This document shows, piece by piece, positions 46,913 to 59,427 of a DNA stretch of 64,000 nucleotides (within the stretch, counting starts at the first letter, position 1; each line of letters opens with the position of its first letter). The stretch lies in NCBI GenBank assembly GCA_013397115.1, contig VWZW01006283.1, positions 200,944 through 264,943 of the forward strand, given 5' to 3'. Source of the DNA: Edolisoma coerulescens. Lineage: Eukaryota; Chordata; Aves; Passeriformes; Campephagidae. A program made the translations under genes and the position numbers. The notes beneath the pieces are model-generated. The model was not told the DNA's origin. It was given only the letters and a program-made list of their open reading frames with translations, and searched no databases.

Positions 46913-46968
46913 TTGGATTTCACAGCAAGGGTCTTGTTCATTTGGATTTCACAGCAAGGGTCTTGTGT
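46913..46968. repeat. 29-base tandem duplication
   Basis: 'ttggatttcacagcaagggt' plus 'cttgt' appears at 46913 and again at 46942. The two copies are exact over about 25 bases, so the duplication is recent. Confidence 0.9.
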
Positions 46969-48867
46969 TGGAGGCATGCAGATATTTAAAAATTAAGCTG
47001 GTCTCAGCAGACGTGCATCCCTTCCCTGCCTCCTGCCCCGAACATCTGTCATGCCCTCGTGATTCTGTGCCTGTAGGGAGATGGAGAAATTGATGTGGCT
47101 GTTTTGACTGTTGTGACCAAGGACCACAGGCTGCATCCACTCGTCTTTGCCCCTCCCCAGTGAGATGGGGGATGCAAACACACTTGTGGGTAGGGTGCCA
47201 GCTGCCAAAGTCCTCCGTTGTTATGACCGTTCTCTAAACCTGGCTGAGATTAAATAGGAACACGACAGCCTCGTGCCCTTGCAGTTAATGTCCCTAGGAT
47301 CAATTTCTTCCTAAATATACTAAAAGCCTGGCTCATAAAGCCACAAGGGGCCTTGTCCTGGACCTGATACTGCAGCAGAGGCTTTGGCATAGCTACGCTC
47401 ACAGCAAGCAAAGGATGTCAGAGGTACTGCTGAATTGACCATTGCTGTGGGAGGGAGCTGCAGTGGGAAGTGCATGGGGACACTGAACAGAGCTGAGAAG
47501 CAAAGGAAAGAGAGCAGATTTATTAACCACAGTAGAGTCCTGCCTCCCTTAACCACCCCTCTCCCCATCCCTGTGTCAGTATTTCCACAGTCAGTTTTGT
47601 CAAGCAGATCTCTGAAGACTCTGCAGCCTCGAGCCCCTTCAGTCTTGACACTGCTGCCAGTGGGTGTGAAAGCCATTAGCCAGAGAAAGGAGAGATCTGC
47701 TCAGTGGCAGAGGGTAGCGTTCTACATTAAAGCATTGACATGGTGCCAGTCACACAGTTATTACAAGTGGCACAGCTCCATGTCTCTCCTGCGGGTCTCT
47801 CTGTGGAACGTAGATTGGCAGCAGGTTGAATGTTAAATGGTCACCACTCAGCAGATGCTGTTTTTACCTACTGGGAGAAAAGTCCCTTTCAGCAGAAACA
47901 TTTGTAAAATATTTGCACTCTAAATATATGCTGGGAAAGGCAGAGATTGATCCCTGGTTTGCTCCTTAGCTTCTGAAGACAGCTCAGGCCTCATCAACAC
48001 TAAGCATAGGTTGTACAGATGCTGAGACATTTCCTTCTGCTTGTCCAGGCTGGGCTTTTTAGCGTTGTTTCCTCCCATCTTCCAGCCTGACGTGTCCAGT
48101 CTGTTTCTTCTGCTCCCTCTAGACAGATGGATCATTGTTTCACGGCTGGTGCAGCAGAGCAGTTGGCACCCTCGCTCAGGCAGTCCATGTGCAGCACTGC
48201 CTGCAAAGCAGCTCACCAGCCAGGAACTGCTGCAGGCTCCTGTGTCCTGCAAAACCAGTGTTTGAGAAGTGAAATCCAAGAGCTGGTCCTGAAAGAACTC
48301 GCAGTGGTCTCTGCTGCTTTACCCTCAAAGCCTAAAGCTGCTTTCAGGGTACACAAAGCACAGGGTGTGAAGAGCTGGGACCGAGGACAGCAGCACATTT
48401 CAGTGGCTTGTGGGCATCGCCCTGTCCTGAGGGCTGTGCTGTGCAGAGGGAGGCACTTCCATGGCCTGTGCTGGGGCAGGAATGCAGTCTGGCAGAAGGC
48501 ACATCGTTTTGTCTCGGGGAGCCTTGTGCCTGGTGCCATGCCTGACAGCACAGCTCTTTTGTGGTACACTCCCTGTCAGTGCTCACGGTAGACAGGGGCC
48601 AGCAGCAGCAGTGAGCTTTGAGGTCAGTGCAGGTGGCACCATGGAGGAGAAGCAGGTATCTTACTCCCCACTGTCTTCATGTGTCCCTGCAGAGGCAGCA
48701 AAGAGCCTTACCTTTGGTCTCAGGGACATCTCTGGAATAAGCATGTGTTAGAGCACCTGTAATTCCTGAGGGCATTGTTGGAAATGCCTGAGCCCCTTAT
48801 TAAGGTGTTTCGTTAACTGCGCAAGCAGGATACCACTGGCAGCCAAGCTGGTTCTTCAGGTGAACGC

Positions 48868-48932
48868 ATCACCCCAGGAATGGTCTCTAATCACCCCAGG
48901 AATGGTCTCTGATCACCCCAGGAATGGTCTCC
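48868..48932. repeat. 22-base tandem repeat, three copies
   Basis: The unit 'atcaccccaggaatggtctc' plus two bases starts at 48868, 48890 and 48912. The copies differ by one base or none over the shared part. Since 22 is not a multiple of three, it does not mark a coding repeat. Confidence 0.92.
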
Positions 48933-50069
48933 AGCCTTGCTTCATTTCCTATGGCTTTGGCGTCACCCATCCCTGCCAGAGGAACCACCAGGTCATCAGC
49001 TACTCTTTGCTCAGGAGATGGTTCCTAGAACATCTTTTACCATCAGCCTCTTGGAAAAGCTTTCCCTGTTTTGAAGAAGTTCTGCCACTCACCTTCTCCC
49101 TGAGGACTTCTCCATTTGAGAAAGCCTGGCTGTACTTTCCAAATGGGATTTTGTATTCATCTGTTGTCGGCAGTTGTTTCTTCCAGTTTGCTCTAAAAAC
49201 TGAAACCAAACAAACCCACACACAACAAAAAAACAACAAAATCCCCCCAGTTCTAGATAAATCACTGGGGTGTCTCAAATTTGCAGTCTTCAGTACAAAG
49301 TACTTTTGTTAAGTTTTGCTAAATAGGAGTGTTCTAGTGCTTGAGATGTTGGGACAGTAACCCTTTAAGCTTATTTTGGTTAGATTTTAAGTAAGATGTT
49401 TCCTGGTTTCAGCTCCATGGATTTTAAGTGGGAAAACAGCGCTGAAAATGGCAAAGCTAATTTAGTAGGTTCCTGCTTCTCAACTGGTACATGTTACTGT
49501 TGCATCCATGGGAAGAGTGTCAGTGCAGAAGCCTTTCCAGCTCAGAGCCGTGTCTCTGGTGGCAGGGAAGAGTGAATGCTTGGGGGACAGAGTAGGGTAA
49601 GCATACAGTGGTAATTTCATATCTTTTCCCGGAATCTGTGGCTTGGACGCATCCTGAACCACTGTTACTCTCTTTGCACTTCTGGATTTCATTTTGATAA
49701 ATGTCTTTCATCCCTCTTTGGATTCCCAAACTTGATGTTAGTGGGAGTCCTGTAGTTAAACTGTGCATTTGCTTTGCACTTGCCATGATCATTTCACGTG
49801 AGGGCCCATCGTTGCTGTGTAATGAGAAACAGGCATTGTTCCCCCAGTTACCTTCTTTGTCCTGCTTTTGATTTTTATTTGCCTCCTTGATTCCCCTTGA
49901 TCACTTCTTTTTCAGACTGAGGAGTTTTATCTGTTTAATCCCACCCCATTTAGAAGCTGCTCAGTAACTTTGCCACTTGTCATTCTTTGGGTCATTTCTA
50001 GTCCTTCTTTACTCCTTTCAGATGAAGGGAGCAGCACTTCTCCCAGTGCCCAGGCTGTAAGTGCCATAT

Positions 50070-50420
50070 GAGATAGAATGAAGCAATACAATGATGTTTT
50101 CTTATTTCCCTTTTTTCCCCCCCAATGCCTCCTTGTTGTTTGTCTTTTATTAACTGCCATCGAATACTGAGCTGGTGTTACAGAGCTGTCTCTAATAACT
50201 CATGATCTGTCTCCACAGAGGTAATAGCTAGTTCAGAGCCCATTGCTCTGGATTTAGATTGAAGATTGTTTTTCCACATGTGCATTACTTGGTGTTTATT
50301 AGAGCTGAATTTCATCTGCAGGCTTTTCACCGCGTCACCTTGAGATCCTTTTGTAGCATTTTACAGGCAGCTTTTGGTTTAAAGGACTTGGATGCTTCAC
50401 TCCCAGCCTGCTTCCCCTGT
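50070..50420 (-). repeat. Old CR1/L3-like LINE fragment, antisense
   Basis: The plus strand reads 'tactgagctggtgttacaga', 'taacagctagttcagagccc'-like text, then 'ccacatgtgcattacttggt' and 'gaatttcatctgcaggcttt', then 'gagatccttttgtagc'. This is the order of an ancient amniote CR1/L3-type LINE read in reverse ('ccaatgtgcattactttgca', 'gaatttcatctgccatttt'). It is much more diverged than the young CR1 copies. It may begin as early as about 49950. Confidence 0.65.
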
Positions 50421-50588
50421 TCACTTACATGGGCTGAACAACCCAGGCCCTTGCACAGACCCCTCAGAGGCTCCAGCTCTCACCAACAGTTGTGCAAGGT
50501 GGTTGTTTACTCCTATTCAATCTCTGATTTTGTTATCAGTTCTCAAGCACAGACGTTCCCTCGTGCTCTGTGACATCATTTAATAGTC

Positions 50589-50625
50589 TTTGGTGAGAGG
50601 GTGTGTCTTTGGTTAGAGGGTGTGT
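50589..50625. repeat. 19-base tandem duplication, imperfect
   Basis: 'tttggtgagagggtgtgt' at 50589 is repeated at 50608 as 'tttggttagagggtgtgt', one base different. Confidence 0.85.
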
Positions 50626-51799
50626 TTGGAAATCCACGTGAGCAGGAATCCCCACTGGTGTGGGACAGCAGAGGTCTTGGTGGTGCTGGCCTGCACAGGG
50701 AAGTGAAGGCTGGAGCCATCCTCCCTCTGCCTGTCACAGGAAAACTACTCAGTTGCTCCCTTTTGTAACACAATAAGTAAATCCTATCTTGGAGTCATCT
50801 TCTAGTTTATCTAACACACCAATGGACTATCGCACCTTGGACATTCCATGTTGGAATGAGTCTTGGCTCCTTTTGTAACAATGCTCAGCTTGGCTGGAAT
50901 AAAAGTTTGTTATAAAAGGAAGGCCTGAACTTCCACAAAGAGGTGTTGAAGCTGGCAGTGGCGCTTGTTCTCAGGTCAGGAGGTGCCTGTCTGCAGGCTG
51001 GGTACCAGCAGTGGAAGAATTCCATCATCTAAATCCGTTTCTGCTGTCCCAGCCAATTAGCCATTAAAATGAGCATGGCAAGTGTGTGCTCGTTGGTGGG
51101 TCAGCAGCTCCGGCGCGTGGCTGTGACCTGGCTGACCGGGACAGTCCCTTTCAGGGCAGGCCTGGGCAGCGCAGCCCAGGGTGTGTGATTGCTTCTGCAG
51201 GGAAGGGGAAGCAGTGAGGATAATGCAGCTGTCAGGCCCTGACTCGCTAGCTTGGAAACTTCCCCTTGCCAATCAAATTCCTTTGGTGTTCAACCGGTTC
51301 CAGGCTTGTTCCAAAGGCATTATTGCGCTGTCAGAAAGTATCCTGATGGATATGTGCATTCTCTCCAGTGTTGGATGTTACCTTCTGGAGACGCTTGGTT
51401 TAAGTAGAGCCAATAAACTCTCTGTATAGCCAGCCCTTAGTGCACACTTCATGGCAACAGACAGGCCTGTCTTGTCCCTCTGCCTCCCTTCCCCCTCCCC
51501 TATTATATATATTTTTTTTTTCAGCACTATTAGATTATTAAATGCTTAATGACTATTCCATTCCTGCTAACTATACTTTTGATGAGCTGCAGTAATAAAA
51601 CTTTGTAACAGCGAAGCGTGTGTCTGGTTCCTTTATAGGAAGGGCACATTTGGGGAGCTGAAGTAATGGGGGATAAAACTCAATTAATGAATAGAAATAA
51701 AAAGAAGTAAATGAGGTAATCAAACTCAGAGAAATTAGTATTGGCAGGTCTTGAATGATGCTCTTGGATGAACAATCTTTCAAAATCCTTCCTTGTATG

Positions 51800-52080
51800 C
51801 CGCTGCTGTCTCTTTATTTATTATTAAAATAACATGATCCATGAGGCGCTCGGGGTGACTCCCAGCCTAGCTAATTCTAATTAATCCAGTCAGGGAGAGC
51901 AGCAGGGTAAGTAGAGCAGTCTATCGGATTGAAATTCATAACTTAATTGAGGTCAAAGTCCCGGGCTGGGAGAACAAAAGTCTTTTGCTGGGACCAGGCA
52001 GATCAATAGCAATAAATATCTGGCTTGGATGCAAGTAGCTTATAGTGACGGATTATCTGACACCGGCCAGAGGTCTTGGT
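51800..52080. promoter_or_regulatory. Possible conserved non-coding element
   Basis: A repeat-free stretch with CTAGCTAATTCTAATTAATCC, TATCGGATTGAAATTC, CTTAATTGAGGTCAAAG and CAGATCAATAGC. The TAAT cores and the TCAAAG (TCF/LEF-like) or AGGTCA (nuclear-receptor half-site) motifs fit an enhancer. Conservation was not tested. Confidence 0.3.
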
Positions 52081-53332
52081 CCTGTTCGGGGCAAAGTCCT
52101 ATGGCATGTACAGTGGAGGGTGACTTTTGCCAGGGTTCCCTCCAAAACCCCAAACAACTCATAAAGGACTCATGGGACCCTCAGGAGGGTGTCCATATAG
52201 AAGTCCGCGTGAGTCATGCTGAAATTTGGTTTCTCAAGGTGCAGGTGTCACCTTGGTGACACAAGGGCAAGTGTCACGTTAGTGCTGATGGAGGCTGGAA
52301 GAAGTTGCTCAGGCTTACAGGAACTTGGAGCTAAATCACAGCTTGTCCAGAAAAAGACCTTTAGGATCAGGGGAAGCTGAGCCATGGATTGATGGGCTTT
52401 GTGCCAAGTCTGTGCTTATAGCACGTTTACATAGGAGGAGAGAGGAAGGTTGGAAGAGGGAAGTGTAAATAATCATTAAGGTGGGTGTGTCATGTGAGAG
52501 AAGCCAGCAGAGGCAGATGTGGTGTTGCCTGTTCCTCAGAAAAGCATCCAGTATCTGCTGTGACCTCCAAACTGTTCTGTCCCGGGGGTTTGCATGTGCT
52601 GAGGATGGCTGGTTTCCCAAGCACAGCACGAGTTTGGGCGTTGCCTGAACTCCTAAACCAGAGAGGAAGCCTGAGGTCCTGGCCTGGGGTCTGTGGCCTT
52701 GCACTGTGCACACGGCCGTCCCTGGCAGTGGGCACGGAAATATTCGTCACTACCAGCAGCTGAAGAAGCTTCTCTGAACTTTGAAAGAGGCAGGTCCTTC
52801 GGCTGGAGTTCAGAACTGAAATGCAGTCTTCACCTAGGCCGTTATTAATGCGATGTTTATGCAGATTGGACTGCTCTGCTCGTATCCTCTTTGCAGAGGA
52901 CAAATACTGCTGTGGTCAGCACTCGGTCCATCCCAGACGGATGCTGCTCTGCCAATGCACCTCAACACGGCTTGGAAGGGAGCTGGAAACCGCAGTGGGA
53001 CGCAGCCAGGGGCTTGGTTTGACACACCTGCTCCTCCCATTAACGCTGCACGAGTCTAAAGCATCTGTTGGCATCCACCTTGCCAGAAACGTTCAGGAGA
53101 TCTCTTGGGCTCCTCAGGTCGGGTTGCGAGGTGTAGGGCAAAAGCCTTGGCTGGTCAGGTGTCAGGGTTTAATGTGATGAGCAGCTGTTGGTGTTTCTGG
53201 GTGTATAAATGGTACTTCTGTACCCTCACACCCTTTGGAAACTGTCTCTGGAAAACACCTCTTGTTTTCCACTGCAGGACATTTGCTTTGTGTGGACAGA
53301 AGGCAGTGAACAAGGCAGCTGTTCAGGACATA

Positions 53333-53371
<39 letters not shown>
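53333..53371. repeat. Compound (TG)n(TA)n microsatellite
   Basis: A short TG tract changes into about 15 TA units. It is likely polymorphic and is able to form cruciform or unwound DNA. Confidence 0.92.
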
Positions 53372-53376
<5 letters not shown>

Positions 53377-54014
53377 TTTGCTTTTACTATATACTGCTGT
53401 TATGATCTACTACTTGCTATTCTACTTTATACTACTTTCCTCGTCCATGTCCCATCCATGGCACAACCTCCTCCTTCTAAGCTGGTGGTTTCCAGGTTCC
53501 TGTTGGATTCTTTGTGTGCTCCTGCTTCATTCCTGCCCAGCCTGCACAAGAGCAAAAAGTTCCCGAGGCTGTTAAACTCTGCAAACAAAACTGCACTGGT
53601 AACTGTCATCATGGGGAGAAGGGCTTGAGTGATGTATTTTGCTGTAGTTAAAAACTAACAGAAAAATCAAAGTACTGAACAATTCTTGATTAACAGCAGG
53701 ATCCCATGAGCAACATGTCTTGAATGTAACAGAACTTTGATATTGCACTTTAGTTACAGCTCTGCTAAGGTTTAGGAGAAAAATAAATTAAAATGTGAAC
53801 ATTAGCATTTTTTCCTCTTCATAGAGCCACACCTGTGGTGCAGGTGAGAGAATTTGCTTTTTTTTTCATCTGAGAAATAACAGGATCTGTCCTTTCAGAG
53901 CTGGGTTTCCACAGGTATATACGTTATTAAAAAACATAGCAGTAGATGCCCAGATCTGTAGAATATCTGTGGATTCAGTGAAGAAATTCTCTTTATGGCT
54001 CTTTTCAGAGTCAA

Positions 54015-54125
54015 GTCCAGGTTTCTAATTCTCCAGTTTTGCTTCAGAATCCCAGCGTGACCTTGAACAAGTCACTTGATTTCCTTCTGCCATGGTTTCC
54101 CATCTGGGAAATGGTGGGGCAAATA
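54015..54125 (+). repeat. MIR-like SINE fossil
   Basis: 'cgtgaccttgaacaagtcac' then 'ttgatttccttctgccatgg' and 'tttcccatctgggaaatggt' follow the MIR body in order ('gtgaccttgggcaagtcact', 'cagtttcctcatctgtaaaa'). This is the best MIR-like match in the window. Confidence 0.6.
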
Positions 54126-56209
54126 ATCGTTTTTTATCTCATGGATATAACAAGATTATAAAAATATGGTACTTTTAAGAACCTTAGAAAACTGATGAAA
54201 TGAAATTAAACAGATCCTGCAATCCGGATAAAATGAGATGAAACAAGCATGAAACTATTAGTGAAAGAAATGTTTCTTTATCTTCTGCAAATAAAAATGC
54301 AAAGTGATTAAGTGGGTCTTTTCTAGCTATTAGCAATAGCAGCTCTAGCCAGCTGACTTCTGCCACCCTTGTAAATTAATTTGTGGGGTACAGTCCTGAG
54401 TTTAGTATGCTCACAATAAATACCCTTAAAGATGTTGTCACCCTCTATGATGCACGATGTTACTGCCACGATAGTACTGCAATTAACTTGCCCTGCAGAT
54501 AAAGAGTGGCTGCTTTAAATGAGAGGCTCTAACACAATGGTTTGCAAATTTCTTTTAATTGATTTTTTTTTTCCCCTCCCTGTGATAGTTCCTGCCTTTA
54601 CTGTGTATCCAGCAGTATTTTTGTGAGGCAGGGGAAAGGCAGGGGAATAAAGTGGAAGGTCATTCTCATCCAGGACTGGTTTGGAGGGCTGGTGGAGCAA
54701 ACCCCACATGTCCCCGCTGCTGAGCACGGTCAGTGGTGAGCTTTGTGTGTGTGCGAGGTGCTGGGAGAGGAGGAAAGCCCCAGCTCAGTCTGTGGGCATT
54801 TTCCTTCCCTGGCTTGGTCCTTGGATGAGAAAGTCTCTCCTGCAGCACAGCTCTCAAATCCAGGTAGGGATTAATGAACAAAACAGGAAGGAAGGAGTTT
54901 GGACTGGTTGACTTTATCTAACACAGAAGGAAGACAAAGGAAGTGTTTCAGAAAGCAATAGGCTGGAACCTGCTACAAAGAAACTTTGACGTGTGCTGGG
55001 ACTCAGTCAGAGGCTGGGTTACCTGTGTTCTGGAAATCCCAATTTATGCTTTTTTTCTTCTCTTTTTGTTTTGGTTTTTTTTTTTTAACTCAAGTTTTAA
55101 TCACGTTTGTAGTGTGCAGATGAAATCTGAGTGAGAAGCCAGGTCTGCCAAAGCTGCCTGGTTCCCTTCTGTGATGTCCTATTCCTGCTGCTGTTGTGGG
55201 GATATTTTCAAGCAGCGCTCACGGATTACATGGTAATTTGGCTTCTGAAGTGGTATGAAATTGAGCATTGCACTGTGAATTCCAGTGGTCAGACTCAGAA
55301 GAGATTTGTAAAGTTACGGCTCAGCAATTGCAAATGATCCATTTTTCACAGCTTAATGACCAAGGGCTTGTTTTTGGAGTGATGGGAAGTGATCACAAGC
55401 ACCCTTACCTCCAGTGCTAATTGCAGAGTAAAAGAGGTTAATTTAAACTGTGGAGGCAGTTTTGATCTGGATCTTTCACAGCAGCAGGAAAACTCAGAGC
55501 TGTGGTGACTTTAAATCATTCATTTTACTTCTCTGACTGAAAAGTTAAGCGTGGATGTGGTCAGTTCGCTCTCATCAGGTGGAAAGAAACAACTTGCTAA
55601 GCCCAGTCAGTTGGGATGAACCACAATGTAAAGGTTATAAATGTGTATTGAGTTGAAAAAAGAAGATTATATAAACCAGTCATTTAGGCATGGTTTAAAT
55701 CATCTTTTTTACCTATCAGTTCAAGTGTTCCTCTTGTGCCCATTTAAATGATAAGGCATTAAGCAAGAGCAAAGACCATCCCTGTCCCAAAGAGATCATC
55801 TTGGCTTCAGATGCAGCACCACAGGTACAGCAAATGGAAAGGCTGAGTGAATGGGAGTCAGGGAACAAAAGAGAGATCAGCAGAAAAATGCTGTTCTTGG
55901 CTCGTGGCTTCCCCAGGCAGTGCCAGGCAGCGGTGACACGGAGGGTCATGGCATGAGGAGTCCTGCTGAGGATTTAAAGGATGGTGAGGTGTCATTACTG
56001 AGGGCTTCTGGCAAAGGATAAACACGTGAATTCCTCGCTTAAGTCAGTGGGACTTTTACTGGCAGGTGTCCTAGGGCTGAATGCGTCCCTTGCTGGGATC
56101 AGTTAAAGAAACCCCTGCAAGTGCTGTATTTTACCAAGTCCATTGGGAGGAAGAATCAGTGATGGAGAAGAAATGGGAGACTTTTCATAGAGAAAAAGAG
56201 AAAATTGCT

Positions 56210-56680
56210 TCATTTGCATAGGAATGTATCACAGCTGTACCCCATGCAGAAAATGTTTCCTTCTGGGATAGGGTGGTTTAAAAACACGGTCACCCAGCTG
56301 CAGAACTGGTTCTGATTCAGGCAGACAATGGCACTCATTTCTGGATGGATGATGCTTTCAATCTTGTGTCCAGCTACTGAAAATAGCTGGTAGAGTTCTG
56401 GTCTCCAGGACATCATCTTCCAGTTAAACACAGGAGTTTGCTGTTTCCAAACAAAGAATTTCTGAGCAGAATTCCCAAGCTGGGGAGTTGTCCATCTAGA
56501 GTTGCCAACCACAACCCATCTTGTCTGACATGGCTGCTTGTTGGCTTCAATGGTAGCATCTCCTGCATCATCAGAGAGCACAGAAACTCCTTTTCCATCA
56601 CCATTTGGTCTTTGAGACACTTGGTTTGTAGCTGGTGCTGCACCCCAGTGGGTCAGCTGTGTGTCTTGGGAATCTGCCGT
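56210..56680 (-). other. Unidentified coding-like segment, possible retrocopy or pseudogene
   Basis: On the minus strand an open frame runs from about 56680 down to a stop at 56210. It has no in-frame Met at its head: the stretch starting near 56620 opens with GTG, and an in-frame TGA lies just upstream of about 56690. The product reads more like protein than most chance frames here, with runs such as R-W-V-V-V-G-N-S-R-W and H-P-E-M-S-A-I-V-C-L-N-Q-N-Q. I do not recognise the family. No poly(A) tail, flanking duplication or splice signal is evident. It may be a decayed retrocopy, a transposon fragment or chance. Confidence 0.25.
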
Positions 56681-58523
56681 GGTAGCGAGTCACAGATGGT
56701 CCAAGAAACAGAATGTTGGGTGTGCCTGGTGTGCTTTTAGCAGCACTCCTCATTTCCCAAATGCAGGCAGATCCGTGGTTCCTTTGTGGTGTTGGCATTC
56801 AGTGCGTCGGGCAGGACAGGCTGCTGCGGCCCTGGAGAAGTGACCAGGCACAAAAAAGGAGGATTTCACCGTGTTTCGTTGGCTTAGTAAATTCTCTTGA
56901 AGCTGTGAGTTGTAGTTATTGCTGCTGCCACAAATGTACATCCTCCTCTAGCCCTAATCTAAGCTAATATTTAAGTCGTGCTGTCCTGGCCCGGTGTGGT
57001 TTTTCTCATTCCAGCAAGAGCCTTTTTGCTTCTTCTCTTTTCAAAACACTCAGCCAGTTTTCACCTCCATTTCTCTCCCATGTACCTTGTAGCTGCTGGG
57101 CAGCTGACCTGCAGGTCTACAGAATGTGAGGTGTCCTCTCTTTGATACCATTTAGGAAAAAGGAATGCAGGAAATAGCTGGTCTTTAGCACTGAGGGTTC
57201 TGTTCTGCTGCAAAGAAAAAAAAATTTGAAAAATCCTAAGCAGTGTTTTAGCATAAGATTCAGAAGGTTTCAAAGAGGCATCAGTTAAACCTGCCTGCTC
57301 AGTGAGAGCCAGCAAGTGGATCTCTCAGATGTCTGAGTGTTCCCTGGGGGTTCACATTATTAATATCTGCCTTATGACAAGGTGGCTGTGCTGATGCCAG
57401 GCTTTTTTTTCCCAGCCAGCATGATTAATTTTTCCTTCCTTTCTCAATATCTCCGAGCCAGATGCTTCTAAATGTCCTCATAGGGTGTATTGCTGTTCTT
57501 AGCTACTCCTCCTTCCCCCCTACCCCTTTCCAACTAATTCCTATAATGGCTCTGGAGATGCATTTTGTGGCGTCACAAAAAGCAAAACTTTGAAAGCCTC
57601 CCGAGGTGATGGGCTTGACACGTGCAGGTCTGGCCTCCCCACGTTCCTGGTGGGCTTGAAAGCTTCGTGCCAGGCAGTCTGTCAATAACACTTCCCAACC
57701 CAGAGTGTGCTCATTTGCCTAGCACTTTACAAATTATATCCAGCAGAAGTGCTGAAGTGCAGGTATTCCTGGTGGGGAGGCTGACAGCCGGGTGTTGCAC
57801 TGGCCTTTCGGAGGTAGGGAATTTTGGCTGAGGCAGAGGAGGAACACTTGCATTATTTATGGAGAGTGCAGTGGATCTTCAAGCACTGATTTATTTTAAA
57901 GGCTTCAAAACATCGTGGTACTGAAAAAAAGGTCTTAATTCTGCAAATGGGAATTAGTTCTCCTTCACGGGTCTTGTTCCATAGTGCAGCTGCACGGGCC
58001 TGGGTGGTACCAGCTGAGAGGCAAGACCTGAGCGAGCTCTACAGCAATCAGCTTGTTCCTGAGGTGTTCCTGCTTTTGCCATATCCATCAGTTTCCTCCA
58101 CATAATAGATCTGTGCATCTTCTGTCATTATCCTCAGCCATTTTCGGTCATTAGTGCATTCACCTGCATCTCAGGGGATTTTTCCTGGAGGAAGCAAAAC
58201 CCAGAAAGAGAATAATTTGTGGTAAATAAATTATGATTTAGTTGCTTATTTTTTGTAAATGTTAGTACTGTCTATGCTAGGTAGACCAGTGGATTTAATG
58301 ATTTCTTCTTAATTTAAGAAGTCTAGAAAATAGCATTTCTTAATTTCTTGCAGGACAAGCTGAAATCCCCCATCTATTTTGTTCTACTGTTTGGGGTGTT
58401 TTTGCAATATCATAGTGAGAAAAAGTATAATATAAAGAAATTAATTTGCAAGTGCAAATAGACCTGTAATTAGGGGAATCAAGCCTTCAGTTTTAGTCTG
58501 AAGTTCAGGTTTTTTGTGGGAAA

Positions 58524-58549
58524 AATATCCTCAGAGAATATCCTCAGAG
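58524..58549. repeat. 13-base tandem duplication
   Basis: 'aatatcctcagag' occurs at 58524 and 58537, exact. Confidence 0.9.
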
Positions 58550-58874
58550 TAAGTATGCTCTCAAGAGCATCCTGAGGGAAGAGCAGGAGGACTCCTACAG
58601 CATTGTGTTCCATGACAGACAGCTGGCCATTTAGCCACGTGTAAGGCAGCCTCAGACAGCCCTTTGGCCCACAGCAGTGTGGGAATTAAGTTAAAATTAA
58701 CCTGAGTTTGGAAAACAACTAGCACCACTTTATTTGTCCATTTAATTGAATTATATGACGCTGTGTAAGTATGCTGACCCACAGACGTAAATTGCTCCAC
58801 CCTACCCATTTCCCTCCTTAATTCTTTCATGCTAATGGAGCTGATGGGGATGCTGACTGCAGAGAGAGAGGGAA

Positions 58875-58906
58875 AGAGGCTGGAAATAAAAGAGGCTGGA
58901 AATAAA
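58875..58906. repeat. 16-base tandem duplication
   Basis: 'agaggctggaaataaa' occurs at 58875 and 58891, exact. It directly follows a short GA-rich tract. Confidence 0.9.
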
Positions 58907-59387
58907 AAGGGACTGTTCCAGCCTGGTGCAAACCTTCCCCTTCAGTGAAATGCTCCGAGTGTCACAGCTGCACTAACTGCACTGTGACCTTTGTTGCCAT
59001 TAAGCTGATTATATCCACAGAAGGATTCATCCAACTAATCCCACAATGCTGCAACCAGTTGCTTTACATTTAAACACAATTTGTATTTTTTTTTTTCTAA
59101 GAAATGAAAGTCAAGTCGGGCTTCACCAGACTCTCAAAATGGTTCAGGCTCTTACAGGGACCCACTTTTTTTTGTGTTTGTTTAATAGAGGAAAATAGGA
59201 CATATTAATGGGCCCCATGCATTAATTTGGGAGCCTGTAGTGTAATATGGGGTGAATGTGGTGGGAAGGTGCTGTGTGTCACTGTACCTTTGGCACTGCA
59301 TCATTTTGTGTTTTGCCTGGGTGGCCATCCCGTGGAGCAGCAGCTCTGCATCCAGCAGTGACTCTAATGAGGGGGATTCTGACAGGT

Positions 59388-59427
59388 TAGATTGATTTAA
59401 TTGATTTAATAATCAATTTAAATCTAG
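59388..59427. other. AT-rich imperfect inverted repeat
   Basis: 'gatttaattgatt' (59394-59406) and 'aatcaatttaaatc' (59411-59424) are inverted copies with one extra T and a TAAT loop. It could form a hairpin, or it could be paired homeodomain-like sites. Confidence 0.5.

Noticed and set aside
53105..53628. Frames containing a (Tyr-Ile)n run
   Set aside because: The run is the translation of the TA microsatellite and not a protein repeat.
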